This document shows, piece after piece, positions 12,701-27,700 of a stretch of DNA of 64,000 nucleotides. Position 1 is the stretch's first letter; the number at the start of each line of letters is the position of its first letter. The translations under genes were made by a program, and so were the position numbers. Origin of the DNA: Aptenodytes patagonicus (Eukaryota > Chordata > Aves > Sphenisciformes > Spheniscidae); NCBI RefSeq assembly GCF_965638725.1, contig NC_134963.1:4409501-4473500 (forward strand). The letters run 5' to 3'. The notes under the pieces are model-generated. The model was not told the DNA's origin and ran no database searches. It worked only from the letters and a program-made list of their open reading frames with translations.

Positions 12701-15700
12701 TTTTGCCATCATTCTGCCTTTCCCAGATAGGCTACTTAATCTGTAATAAGATACTACCACCTCGTGTGATTCAGTTCTGAAATGGAAATATATCAATACG
12801 GCACAATCAACTGATTTGCTCTTTTGATACATTCACTGTGTCACTATCTTGTTTGAATGACATGCAAACACCCAAATAACAAAAAAATGCTTGTGTCTGT
12901 TTCTCCCCATCTCTGTTAGTGTTACAAAAGCAAAGATTTGAAACAGCACACTGTGCTTCATTATCTCTTAGCTCATGCATCCTTCTGTTTGCTTCGCAAA
13001 GAAAATACAAAATGGAAAGATTTGTACATAATCACTGGCAATAAAAAAAATAAGACTGCATGGTACATGTTTTCCAGCCATCCTTCAGAATCAGTATACA
13101 CTAAATGCAAGTCTTGCCACTGTAGTCAATGTCTCCTTCAGTGTCAAAAATAATTGTTTAATGTCAGTAAGAGATGCTCCTTTGAACATGCCTTGTCAGT
13201 ATTTGTCTATGGCTGTAGTCTGATTTGTTACATTGGCTTTATCTACAAAAAACAGCTGCACATTGGCCACAGCTAGTCTTGAGCCTGCTTAGCAGGTCAC
13301 CTGTTCAGCAAGATGTGAGAGGTCAAAACAAGAACAGTGATTGATAGGATTATGAAAACTCATTCCTCTCATCAGCTTGACGGTATGCTGTCCTGATACG
13401 CCACACAGGACCACGGGGATGTTAACAAATGAACTGCAGGTGAGCTGAAATGAGACAGACACAGTGGAAGATTAAGACTGACATGGGACTCCCACAGTCA
13501 TGCAACTCCTTTTTCATGATGGAGCAGCGGTGGTATTATGCTGCTCAAAACTGAAACACAGCAATGTAGCATTGGCACTTAAAATTTCAAAGTGTAATTG
13601 CATGATCAAAAGGGTATCCAACTGCTGTGCCAGTGTATTTGTTAATAGTATTGGAACCTGGCACAAAATATATCGGCTAATAGATGAAATGTGATTAATA
13701 CTCAGGATTCATGTTCTCCTGCTGGCTGTGATTCTGAGACATGGCATGGCCTAGAGAAAGTTTCTCAAATCTAGACTTATCCATCCAGACTTACCCATTC
13801 ATCTGCAAGCAGGTTTAATAATTGCTTGACATGAAGCAATGGCACTGGGTTTAACTTTTGGTAAACTGTTTTGAGGTCTTCAGTTGCAAAGACAGAATGA
13901 GAGAATGGAGTACATTAAAAGTGGAAAACATTTTCACAATGCAACACTGGAAATAAGCAGTTTATTATTTAAGATTTCATTGGCTCCTAGTTTGTTCCTC
14001 ATCTGAAACTGTATAACTGTTTGTCACATCAACTATTTTACTATTTTGACACAGTATGATAGTTTACACTTCGACCTTTATAAAAATCTGTACTTAGATG
14101 CCAGGATAGCAAAACATGAACACAGACAGCTAACACAAAAGCCTAAATAATTTCTGAAGCATTAGTAAGGACATTGTTTTTCTAAGAAAGGCAAGAATAA
14201 GTAGAACTGTTTTCTAAACAGATTTGGAAAGAGCAGATTCATTTAACTCCACCCCTCTAGGTACTATCAGGAAAAAAATGTAGTAATCATAGATGTACAG
14301 TAAAAATAAATATATTACTGCAAATCTTTAATCTTACTGAAAAGCTGCAGGCCTCTAAGTGAATGACTAATATCAAGCATTAGCTTGCTGAGAGGCAAAG
14401 AAGCAGTTTGAGAACATCTTAAGTGAGCAATTTTCTCACCACTTGCTCAAATAAAGAAAATAAAAATATTTTTCTTATTTAAAAGTCTTTACTGTGCTTT
14501 TGTAGGGTGTTTTCGAAATCTCTAGAGAGGAGAAAAATATAAGAAGGAACAATGTGGTTTTTCATTCAGTTATTATTTTGGACCTGAACAAGCAACCTTA
14601 CAAAGCCAAAGTTCTTATTTGTGTTCATTCCTTTACAGCTTAAAATCCAATTTGTACTAGAGGTTAAGTATATTTTATTAAGTATATCAATATTGGACTT
14701 AGAGGTTATAATTTAGGATACAAAGATTGCCCAGTAACACAAAAAACCAGTCTGCAGTAAAAACATTTCTTATTAATATTAGGTCAAGGATGATCAAAGA
14801 TTTTAAGATTAATTTTCCAACCCCTGATTTCAAGCTCACTGTTGTGTTCTGTGGACCTTTAAAAGAACAATACCAAGTCCATATTATCTGGGCTTACTTA
14901 TCCATTTTTGTTTTTGTTCAGAAACAAAATCTAAGCCATGACAAGATGGTGAGGGTGAATAACCTTTCTCATTTTCCTTTCTGTTCACTTTGAACCACAG
15001 CAGGTCTTTTACTCCTCTTGAAAATTGTTCGTCTATCCATCTCCTATGCATCTGAAAGTATTAACTGATCTCCTAGAAAAGGAAATCCATAGGTTTATTG
15101 CTGAGATTTCAGTCTCTAAGATGGTTATTTTATTTTCTTGAGTTTGAAACATAGATAAATTTGTCCAACTCTGGCATGTATTTTTGATACTCTAGATCTT
15201 TCAAGTCATAGTTTTTCTTTACGTTCATCTCCGTACACACAGCAGAAATACCATACATTAGCTCTTTTAGTCTCTTGGCACCAAGAGTTTGATTTTGTGT
15301 CTCTTTCACAAGCCAACTATTAAAAACAAGCTGCTCAGACCAGCCAAGTTTTCCAGCTTGTTTGATACGGCAGTGTCCTACTGCAATACAGCTTCAACAT
15401 GCTGTCTTACTTTCTACTGACTCTGAAGTGTCTTTAATTGAAGTCACTGATGACACAGAACTTTGACAATTATTAGCCCAATTACGTCTTAGTTCAGCAA
15501 CATACTTAACCACCTGCAGATCTCAAACATTTATTAATGTTTTATGAAGTTGAGCTTTTATTTTACAAAGCAATTTGTTTCTTAGAAATTAAGGGGAAGT
15601 GGAGGTAATAACTATATCCAAAGTGTTTATACTGCTATTCACATTCAATAGTGAATAACTGCTAGAGTTGCTGATACGTTTGTGAAGACAACAGAAGTTA

Positions 15701-18700
15701 AATGAACCTGTTAACTTCCAGGGACAGGCTACTAATCCAGAAAAATTAGACCGCAAAATTCTCCAGCAATCCTTTTTTCCCATTTCTCATTATTTCTAAC
15801 AGATCAGACAACAAAAAAGCTCTATGCTTTCAGATCTGCTGGGGAACACAGTTTACTGCTGCTATCATATCATTATTTCTATGGTTGGCTATATATCTGC
15901 ACAAACTTTTACTATTTAATTTTTCTTATATGGGTCTTTTTTTCCAGCATAGCTTTAGGAAAATATAATGCCTCTGTAAAACCCTGTCTGTGTCATGACA
16001 GGTTATGTAAACTTTTCAAGCTCTGAAAACAGACATGCTATGAAGCAGAAATTATCTGAGAGTAGAAAAATCCAACTACAAAAGTACATTGCATATTTTA
16101 TTTGATAGTGCAATAAGCACCTGATCCTCTGATTCTCTGTCACCTTCCAGGAAACCAGTTTTTACTCTTATCTGTTGGGTAGACGAGCTTTCTCAGTTCA
16201 TTAGTATAGACTTTGTTAGTTGCCTATGTTTTCTAATCACATGATGTCTAAGTGTTTATTAGGGTTTACATCTTACAAGCTTCAGCCACATTCCACTGAA
16301 ATCAAAAGGAGCCTTTCATCATGGTATGATGACATCAAGCCTGTCTGTGATCTTAAGTAGCTATGCTCCATCCTTGAGCTAAGTTGTTAGAGATCAGTCT
16401 CAGTTTTTGCTTTTACTTAGACTGTCTCGTCATTTTCTGTCAATCAATTTTCAGCAAAAGCCTGAACTTTCATCGTCTCTCTCAAGTCTACAGACAGGCA
16501 TCTAAAATTGCTAACAAAACTGATTATGCTGTGTATAGATTCCTGTATTGTAAGGTCAGAGAAAACATTTTGATCATCTGGTTTGACCTCCAGACCGACA
16601 CAGGCTATAGTACTTCCCTAAATAGTCTTGAGTTACTAAATATACTGAAAACATTGTCTTCTTGAAGTCTGTGTTGAAATCTGCACTTGGTTCAGCCTTT
16701 TGGTTTGGCTACTGTTGTTTGCAGTCTTTCATCCACATAAGGCAAACACTGTGAAGCTGACTGTTAACCAGAATGCAAATTAACTTTAAAAGCTCTTTTT
16801 TGGTAGATAAATGTTTTAACAGCCAGCCACTGAAAATACTGCAGCTAGGAGCTAGCACACTAACGCTACACAAACATCACCTCTGCAACTCTCAAGTCTG
16901 CTGCTGAGACTATGAAAAAAATACTAATTCCATGATTTTTGTACTGAGATTGTACTGCACCCGTAATAACAACTATAAAAAACCTTTCCCAGCACTGCTT
17001 CAGTTTGTATTAGGTAATTGCTATTTATGTTAATGACCCAAACCATCAAGTGAAATGTACAAAGAGCTGGGATTCCTTAGCGTTTGGTTTAGTACCATCC
17101 ACATCTGGGGGCTGGGGGAAGTCTCCCACAGTAAAATGTATTTGATGCATTCTGCCACTCACTTAAATCTACCGTTAAATTATTTTTGAAGCCATTACAC
17201 TGACTTAAAGAGACTATTTATGTACCGGTGTTATATTTAACATGAGTCAAGTGTTAAGGCTTTTCTATGACTGAAAAAAAATCAGTACAAAGAATATTCC
17301 TAAGAAGTCTGTTCTATTAAAAAAAGTCTTGAAACATTCTGAAGACCCTATTTCATTTTAAAGAATAACTTGACAATGTATGGCCTGATCACCAGGGATG
17401 TTTAACACTGATGCCTCAAATGTATTATAATTCGCATTGCAGGGCACGTGCTATTTCTTTACATTCAGTCCTGGGAATCCTGAATTTGACAAATGTTCAA
17501 GGATACTGCTAAAGATAGAGGCAAGAGTTATCTGGAGAAATATTTCCCCCAAAAATCATTACATGCCTTTAGATATGGAATAGAACTTCATGAAAAAAGT
17601 CTTTTTAAAAAAAAGGATCATAAATGCCATGAGGTGAATGAGATTGGACAGCTTTATCTGCATAAAAGCTAGGGATCTTTTCAAGTGCACTTCACTGTGC
17701 AAGCCTACACTATCAAAATGGTATTCTTCTGAGCAAAACTGCCTTCTATTCTTGATAGTTTTCTACTGATTGCTCCAAGTTTAGTAGAATTTTAAACACT
17801 TTAAAACTGCAAATCCCCAGAAAAGCAATTCAGTGGGAACTCCTAATTAGTCTGTGGTAAGCGCAAAGGTACAGCCAAAAAACCTGCCTCCATGCGCAAT
17901 ATTAAAAGAAGTGGAAATTGTAGCTTGCCACCAGAGATGGAAATAGAGACAAGACTGGTAAGATAAATGAGATGAAACAGTCGTAAAAAACAATACTGAA
18001 TAATCTGATGCCAGATTTCAAGTTATTATTTAACAGGCACAGATGTTAGAGTCACATTTTAGTTTGCTTTTCATGTACATTATGAATTATTTTGCACTTT
18101 TGCATTAGTACACATCAGGCAAAAAACTGTCTCTAATATATTAGATGAAATGCACTTTAGGGGGACCTTCCCCCTCCTCAATCTGTTGACTGCTCTTTTA
18201 ATCATAAAATGGTTGGACATGAGATCCAATCAACACTAAGGCTGTGCTAGCAAGTGACAAATCATTTTACTTCAGAAAATTATTAATCTTAGTGGCGCTG
18301 TGCTTGTGTGCCGTGATTTACTGAGAACAAAATAACCTCACAATGCTCAATTTAAAATTGGACACCGGTTTTGAATAATGGCACACATTTACTGACGTGA
18401 TAAAGCAATTGAATAGTGAGGATTCATTCGTAACAGAGGGAACAGCTGTACTATCAGAGATCAGATTGATGAATATAATACTGAAATATTTTTACCACAG
18501 TAAAATGCCTACAAATTCTTTTTTTGGGGAAAGGCAGCTGTAGCAACTAAAGCATTACCAGGATCAGGTGACTTTAAATTAGGTCATCTGCCTTACATGT
18601 CATTACTTTGGTGAAAACAGAGACAGGCTCTAGATGAAGACCAAATAACAAAACATCAACAGACATTTCCCTTCTTCACCACTTCTTCACCTCACCTGCT

Positions 18701-21700
18701 CTCCTGCAAAAGACACCCACAGTTTCTATCACACAGCTGTAAAGCAGAGCATGCTCAGGTATTGGTGCTTTCGCCTAACTTACCTTCTAAGGGACATTGA
18801 CCCGTATGTCATCCATTTTATCTTTTGGTGCAATTCAGCCCTGGACAGACCAGAAATCTGGAGGCAGTCTGGGTAGTTTACTAACCAGACTAATCTGATG
18901 GATATTCTGCCTGAATCTAATATTAAGAGTTTTTCATTTTTCATATCATTAAGTCATTTTATTACATAATCAGTTAACCTTCACATTCTAAATTTCTTTC
19001 ATCATTGACATCTACTATGAATAAATTTAGCGGATACAGAAAAAAAGTGAGTTTTACCTGCATTTTGTAGAAATCTATACCAGTCAAATGTTTCACTGGG
19101 TGTAGTCTTAATTCCTGTATTGAAAAAAAGAGAAACACAACATGTTTGGTCCCTGGATGGCTGAACTACGGTTCTAGAAGTCTTGCCCTAAGAAAACAGT
19201 ATTTCTGTCAAGCACACTGAATTCCGTACACAGCTGTTCCCATCTCAAGCTCTTCCCAACAATGTCAGGTTGTTTGCACAGTCCTTCCGTAGTCATCAGA
19301 TTGAAATCAAATTGAAAATTTTGCACAATCACGCAGTGTATTAACTTCTTTAGCAACCCAGGGAATTAAGCTCACTTACATCATGCTAAAATTGGCCTTT
19401 TAAAATTGACATACAAGATAATATTATCTGAGGGAGCGTATTATTCCAAAACAGATACAGGTCAGTTGAGACCCAAGTCCTTAACGTAAGACAAAGAAAG
19501 TAAATTAAATTTATATCAAAATTAAATATTATTCTAAACTGGATATTAATTTACTTGGTTTGCCTTATGTTAAAGATTAATTATTTTACTAATGAAACTA
19601 TGTTATTAATTTATTTAATCTCTTAGTTAACTATTACCTCACAAGGGGCTTAAATATAGACTAAATATGGGCTAAATAGACCTCACAATGAATTATTTCA
19701 ATGTAATAGTTTTGAAAATAATTTTATTTTCTTTGAAAGTGAAATACACAAAATGGAATGAGTTTTGGAAGCTGTAGACAGTTATTTTTAGATAAATAAA
19801 ATCAGGAGCTGTAGCTTAAGTAATCACATCTAAAATGCTGAGTTGAGTGTTCCCTAGACTACTCACTTAAGTAATATACTTTGGATTAGACACTTGTTGG
19901 GTGTCATTATTCTGAGTTCCCTCAGGGAACTCAGCTTAAAGCATTTAAAGGAATTTGGAGCTTCAGAGAATAACCACTCAGCATCTTGTGCGAAATCAGA
20001 CTGAGGGTCTACTCCTAGGCTACTAACTTCCGTATGCTTTGGAGAAAGCTCGGTGTTACCTTATCTTTCAGATTCCTACTGTAAGGTATGTGGGACATTT
20101 TTTTTTAAAAGCATCAAATGAGTTGAAAATTTAGGCTAAGAGACTGAAATACTGCCTCAATTAAAGTCAATGGTAAAAAGCTCAACTTCAGTGGAGCCAG
20201 GACTTCAAACCCCATACCCGTTTCAGCAAAATATTTCCAGGGCAAAGAAGGTAGATATATAAACATACAGGTACTAGCTACATGACTCAAATAAATTGAA
20301 TGCTTTAGTCAGTATTTCAAAACTCTCACCTTGAGCTTGGACATGTATTTTCTTCCTAGCATCTGGCTTCAAAGAGAAGGAGAAGAAAAGTAACTTTCAT
20401 AGTTCACCATAAAAGATCTGTTCAATCTTCAAAAAAACCCCAACTAATACAACAAAATGGACATCAGCATGATTTTCTTTTGACTATTAAAAATCAACAG
20501 ACTATCAGAAAGATACATTTAAGTAACACCAAAAGCCAACAGTCAGCAATTTAAATTACATTTACTATGAACATTTACAGTAGCAATTAACACGATTACC
20601 AAGTTAGTACAAACATATTTTTAGTTTACCTCTGTATACTTTCTCATAATCATTAACCTGCTTATTGCATAGAAAATTAAAATATTTCCCTAGAATAGAA
20701 AGATTTGCAACTACAGAACAGCCCTAGTTCCCAAAAAATGCTAGTCTTGAAAGAAAAATTATAGCCGATTTTGAAACCACAGTCTACATTTATCCATAAT
20801 AGAATTTTTAAACACATCAGGCATGAAACAACCCCCATTTACCTCTAGCCTTTTCAAAAATTGCTGTCAAATATATGTAGACTTGTCTATACAGGAAAAC
20901 TGGCCAGCAGTAGTTATTGCAGAATATTCCCAAATAAAAATTGCATAAGAAATTATTTTAAAATAGCTATAGTAAAAGAGGTAATTACTACATTTCCAAA
21001 GTTACTCCTGAAGTGCTACTATGCTAGTTATTTAATTTAGGTGATTAAATAAGCAAGTTCTTATTTAATATATCTTTCTATAATTCCAACCATGAATTTG
21101 TGGAATACTTTTTTTCCACAAAAATATCGAAATATTCTTGGGATCCTTCCACACTGAAAAAAAAACAAAAGCAAAAAAACACCACCACCACTCCCCAGCA
21201 AACAAGCAGAGGTTTTTGAGCTCAAAGTGTTTGTGCAAAGCTGTCTGTTCAGACAATTCCTAGTTGTTTTAAAAGCGCTGGTTGTAATGCCTGTAGAGGA
21301 GTAAGCTAAGGAAGGTATTACTCAACTGGCGTAGCCTCCAATAGATTTGCTCAATATTACCTTGACTGCTTCAGTTTGAAATTATATTCTTTCAAGCAGT
21401 TCCATTAATGCTATCACTTCATTTAGCATCATAGCGTCCAGAAACAAACAACCTTCTTTAGAGCACCAGTCCTTCCTATCTTGAGACTAAATCTTGCCTC
21501 CTTTTCGGTGCCAATTTCCTTACGTAGAGAGGCACAGTCCTAGCAGGCTGCGACTGTCTGAGTCACCGACTATCTGCCTGCCATGGCTCCTTCTAAAGTG
21601 CAGATGGAAAAAGGACTACTAGATTGCGCCTCCAACCATTCCACTTTTGAACGGTGGGACACGTTGCTGGTACACTGCTGAACTCTTCAAGCTAAATATT

Positions 21701-24700
21701 GCTGTGCAGGCTTGCCTCTTAATGTGGAAAGTTGTTGGAATAAGACAGCCAGAGTTAACCACGGCAGAGCATCACGTATACCAGTGCATCATGTCAAGCT
21801 GCACATTAGTCTTCCCTTCTCCTCTCCCACCCCCACCCCATCCTTAGCAGATTGTGAAATCACACCTGCAGGATAATAACTTGAAGGCAGGAAGAGAACC
21901 TGTATTAGGAGAACAAGAATTAATGTAGAAACAAACTGTTAAGTAACCAATTCCTGAACCAGTCAGCTCAGGAAATAAGAAGCCAGGGAAATGATTTCGG
22001 TTTTTTTTAGCTGCAAACATTTTGTTTTTCCCCTGTCACTCCCATGTGACTGTCCCTCCAGTCCACTGCCCAGTCATAACAGTCTATTTTAGTTACTAAA
22101 AATGAACTGGAAAAAGAAATGGACAGAAAAGAGGTCATAAAAAAAGTGAATAGTCATCAACAAGCAGTTCACAGATGGGAAGGATGCGGTTTCAGAAAAT
22201 CAGAGTGAATTAACTAAGTCACAAAAACTACACGAACAAGCTGCAAATCCATACATAAATGAAGTGGGGTAAAAATAACGCTGTTTACGCCACAGTGGAA
22301 GACTAAGAATATTCTATGGACTTTATCTTTCAAAAGCTATATGAACTTTTGTGTTCAAAGCATTTAAAAATAAGAAAAAATGGTTAAATAGGTTATTTTA
22401 TTACTTAACATTTCTTGGTCCTTCTCTTACCTATGAATAAGTAGCATTTTAAATTATATCAGATATGAAAAAGCCTTGCAAACAATGGAGATGGCATTGC
22501 AAGCTGCAGGCCAACTTCAGAATTTAAAATTGCAGGACAAGTGGGATAGCTGAAATTCAGTGCTAGGACATAGATGCAGCAAAACAGAAGGTGGAAAAAA
22601 GCAGATGGGGGCAGAGGGCAGCTTAAACCAGCCTTGCCTCCATAGCTGACATACTGCACAGTTCTGCCTCAAACTCTGGTGGGTGAAGATAGGCTTTTAG
22701 TTCCCTAAAACCACTGAGTTTCAAAAATAAGCTTAAGTTAAGCATCTGGTTTCATGCTCTGCTGGACCTTTAATGCCTTACGGTGAGTAAACATAATCCT
22801 GCCAGGGCTTGGATCATCAAGAAGAAAATAGCAGGAATACTGTGTAACAGGGCGTACAGATGTATTCACACTTTATAGATCAATTTTCTGTTATCTTCTT
22901 TATTTTAAATGGTCTTGAGGAGAATGGAAAAATGAAATTGAATGCTAATAAAACTGGCTTAGGTAATTCTTATGCACTAGTTTTACACTACTGAAATAAA
23001 ACACTGACCATAAGCACAAGATCTTTTACAGTATTTCAAACACACCTGGAATACAGATTATTACAAATGCTGTATTATGTACTTCATAATTAAAGATAAT
23101 TTATCCAATGTAATAGAAAAGAATTTGTTGGAAGATACAGCCCTTGAGCACAGTGCAATTGCTTACATGTTCGTAATTTAAATTCTTAATTGACTGTCTA
23201 ACTCATAAAGCACACATTAGAGGAATAAAGCAGTTCACATTACTGTGAGTTAATATGTAAAAAGTGTTAATATCTGTGACCTAGGTATGGAAAGATGTAT
23301 TCATACTCTTCACTGTTTGAAAGTGAATGTGTGGCATTTGGTCGCACCCTTTATATGAAGATACAGCTAGAAAAAGAACTCAAAACTCCAGCATTTAAGA
23401 CACAGGTCAGCAGGTGGTATTTCAGTTTAGGACTTGACAGACTTGCCTCCAATTCACTGTCTGCCACAGACCTTCTCCAAAACACTGAGTGAGTCTCAGA
23501 GGCCCAGAGCATAAAGGTGTTTAGGTAAAATCAATCGAAGTTAAGTACTTAAAAACATTTGAGGTGCTGATTTCAAAAGGATTTCAAAGTTCGAGTTTGT
23601 TTCTCCTCCTTATACACTGTTACTTTTGTCTTTTTCTTGCATAAGATCTATGGCAGAAGCTGTGCCCTTTCATGTTTACCCATCAGGAATTCATTGTGGT
23701 AACTATTAAAACCAAGTTATATTTGTAATGTAAATACCAGATCCTATGTCTGCTCATGTATCTTTTAATGCAAATAGATAAAAAAATCAATTCACGCTGA
23801 AACAAAGTATTGAATATCAAATTGTTCTGTTGTGCAAGTTCCATTCTAAGCAATTTTTTTTAGGCAAGGGTGTATTAATGATTATATTATGATGCAAATT
23901 AGAACTGAAGAGATACCAAGCAGTTAGTTTCTACTTCTTGCATTTATTGTTCAGCTTCAGCTGATGTTTTACGAGATGAGGTGAGTAGAGCTAACAGCTC
24001 GCTGCAGCTGGAAGAGGGTGGTCCTGCCTTCCTCTTTTTATCCCAGTGTGTTGCCCCTTACTGTCAGCCAAACAGTTACCACTTACCCTTCACTGGATCT
24101 GGTGCTCATTGCACCTCTCTGTGATCCAGTACAAGTCTTTAGCCAACAAGTTAGTTGGAAAGCTAACCTTGCACAGAAAATCAGCTGGGCTAACAAGCTG
24201 GATCAGCAAGCCCTGCTGCCTGTTGTGGAGTTTTTCACAGGTCACCAGTGCAGCCTGACACTATCCAAAAGCACTTCTTGTACTCAAATGACTGGCAGCT
24301 CTTTATGGTCTTCCTCCGCTCTTCAGAAATCAGGGTTGAGCACTGTCTACTTCAAGGATTTGTCTCAATTTTCTCCACTGGCAGTCTGCCATCAACTCAA
24401 CCACGTAAGGGTGAAAATGTTGACCCAGTCTATTTTCAACCAGGAGCATCAGATACTAAAAATAATTGCACTGAATCTCTGAAGTAGACTTGCAATAGAG
24501 CAGATGCAATGGTACCTACTAAATGAAGAGAAAAAGAACGAACTATTATTACTCCCAGTTTTTTGCTGGCTAAATGATCTCCTTCAAATACATCGCCAAA
24601 TGTATTTAACCACTATACTGTTGGATGAAAATAATTTTATTCAGTATTTTTCCATGTATCATTCAGCACAGTGTGTTTTGTTTTGTTTTCAGAAGGAGAG

Positions 24701-27700
24701 ATGAGTTTTAAGAAAGTTAAGTGCTATTTTTGTGCTACATATCCCTCAAGGCCTGGTCAACAGGGCTGTATATCACATATTGCTGGGCTTAGCATAGCTT
24801 CAAGTTTACCTCTGCAGTTCACCTTAAGAAGTTAATTCTATTTCCAGTGTTGACAAAACAAGTATTTTCAAATTATGTATTTTTAAGTAAAGCTGTTTAG
24901 TGGAATTTTGGCAACATAAAGAAGTTTATTAAATTATGCAAAAAGAAACAATATATGCATATGGCATCAAGAGAGACTCGATAACAACAGCAATGACTAT
25001 TTTTAAATGTTACAGAGAAGCACTTCCTAAACTGCTGTATACTCTTTTCAAATACTAAACAGCTTTTAAATGCCAGATCTATTTGACCTGTCGAAGTACA
25101 TAAATATGAAATGCTTTCTCTGAAAGAAATAGAGAATATGAAGATTATTGCAATTCTCTAGCATTATTTAGAAAACATTTTAGGAGAATGCATAGTTGCT
25201 AATACTATAAGCATCACCATCATCATGCAAACATACCCACTCTGCTGCTGCCAGTTCCTTCATTTTCACCGTGAAAGCCACTGCAAACCTAGTTAAACGG
25301 ACAAAAATAGTTGGGATCATCTGCTTAAAGTGTTTAAACATAAAAACAGAAAAGTACTTCAGAAAAAATCTTTATAAGAACGAAGAGCAGAGGCTTATAA
25401 AAATCATTACAGATGGAAAGACAGAAAGCAGGCTTTCTATTTGTTTTACCAGAAAATACTGGTTAAACAAATGGTATCTCATCAGGCTTTACAACTTAGA
25501 GCTCTTGGGGAGTTAAAGTGAGGATTTCTTAAATTAAGAGAAAACCCAAATAATGGGACCATCCCCCAGTTTATCTAGATTAAGATATCCAGCTGCAGTA
25601 GTGAGTTAGCATTTCCTGTTTCTACATCATTGCAATTTGCAACAGCCCTCTTCACGACCAGAAAGCTAGGTAAGAAGGATCTTCAATCCAGTTACTTTCA
25701 TGCTAATGTTGTTTGACAATACCCAGTCCCACTATTTGCAACTCATTACAACTGAGTTTAATTCAAATGAGCAGATGGATTTTTTTAAACCTTTCCCCAA
25801 TGTTCTCTCCTTATTTCTAGGTAGTCAAAGCTGTCAATGACTAACAAAAATCTGAGAGACCAAAATGTTATTCTTCAGGAAAAATAACAGAATTAAATAA
25901 ACTAAAGAAGAAGAAAGATGAGCCAGTGACTGGGCTTCAACTCTGGAATCTCACAGACTTGGGACACACAGCTCTGTAGCTCTGAATGTTAAGCATCTGC
26001 AGTGGAGATGAAATTTGCAGACACCTGATATTCCTTTATAATAGGGAAGAATTGGGTGCCCAGAAATGAGATTTACCACAGTCATCGTTTCAGGCAAAGA
26101 GACCGTTACACTAGCCAGACATAATACTGATAGAAGGGCATTTTGACTGTTCTCTGGTTAAGACTTTTCTGTGTTATGAGAAGGGCATTTAAATGAATGA
26201 ACTGTAGAATAGTATATGAACACCATCTACTCCTCCTCTGTAATGCATATAAATCATAACGCCAGAGTAAGAACAAGCAATCAAAAGTGTACTTGAATAA
26301 CTTAATGGCTAGGGTTTTCATCTGGGAGGGAGAAGAGAATTCTATTCCCAAGCTTACTTCCACTTTTTCCCTTACGGCTTTTTATAATGGCTCATCCGGA
26401 CTTCTACTTGTGTGCCTTTGAGAAATGTATGTAGTACGCTATCATTCCACATAACAGAAGGGTTATGTCAGAGACCATTTAAAAGCAGCATTGATATGAA
26501 CAGTTTTCATTTTGGGGTGTCTCATTACAGAGAGACTTCAGCCACAGAAGTCTGATTCCTTAACACACTAGATAAACAAGTTATTCTTACTGGGAGCTTG
26601 GTGTAATACCAAGAAGTCATATGAGATATTTTTATGGAGTCAGAGTTAATAAAGAATCCCTGTTCAGAAGAGATCTTAAGAACATGCTGGGCTTTAATGT
26701 AGCTTTTAAGTTGTGATGAAATATAAACACATGCTTTAATTGTTCTTAAATGGAACTTTAGTGGAACTTAACTGGAACCACAAATGGGACCATTTCTGAA
26801 GACTATCAGTCCTGTGGAATAAAAATATTTGAACGCCTCCTTCATATAAGACATAATGTGGCTGCTCAGCAAGATTCCTTTTTTTTTAACTGCTTTTAAA
26901 GATACTGAACATAAAACAGAGGTTATCACATATTACACTTATGATTCGGTGTTTCTCTTCCATAGCATTAATGTAGTGTTTCTGTCCTGAGCCAACCCTA
27001 TGACATCTCAATGGTTAGAGTTGAAGCACATTGCTAAGTCACACCCAGAACAGTGCTTTTCCATTGGAGATGTTATGTTATAATTTGAGGACATGAAATT
27101 ACAATCATTCATGAGAAGTCACATAAATGCTGAATTATAACTCCTACTTTTGTTTGTTGAAACAAACCTTATCCCCATACATTTGTTTTGTAGTATCTGC
27201 TTTATGGTACCACAATGAATTTCACATACACAACTTGACAGCTTTAAGGTTTTTAAAGCCTTTGCAAATGCTTGTTTTGTCAAGTTGCACATGCTCCCTT
27301 TCCAGTTTTTGCAATTATACTTTCAATACATCACATTAACAAGCAGAAAAAACTGTTGCTCCAAGGTCTACAAAACACTGTTCAATAGAAAAAATACCCT
27401 AGAGGAGTATAACCACCATTTAGAGGAATTTGATTAAAAATGAAACACTCATTATAAAGCTAGACAGTGTTCAATACTTTGTTTTATGGAATGTGGTGGT
27501 ATATGGTACTGGACAAGTAATCTACAATTCCTGATACTTTCTGCTTAGAACCCTGCAATCAATAAAGGAAAAAAAAAAAATCAATGTTTCTTTTAATAAC
27601 TATGCAATGAATAATACTAGTGATAATACTGGAGAAGAGATCCATTCAGAATAACTTTTAGAAAACTGAATTACTTTTCCTGTAGCAGAGAAAATATTAT

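Larger units (their letters stand above)
9127..19057 (-). other. GLT1D1: GLT1D1 intron 6
   Basis: At about 9.9 kb this is the largest GLT1D1 intron in the window. It carries the CR1 fragment near its 3' end (low coordinates) and a small GC-richer patch around 10500-10800 with a perfect hairpin at 10524-10543. The rest is unremarkable AT-rich sequence. Confidence 0.85.

Noticed and set aside
18200-18235. ATCATAAAATGGTTGGACATGAGATCC, which vaguely resembles an inverted CR1 3' end
   Set aside because: Only one degenerate tail-like match with no adjoining CR1 body sequence.
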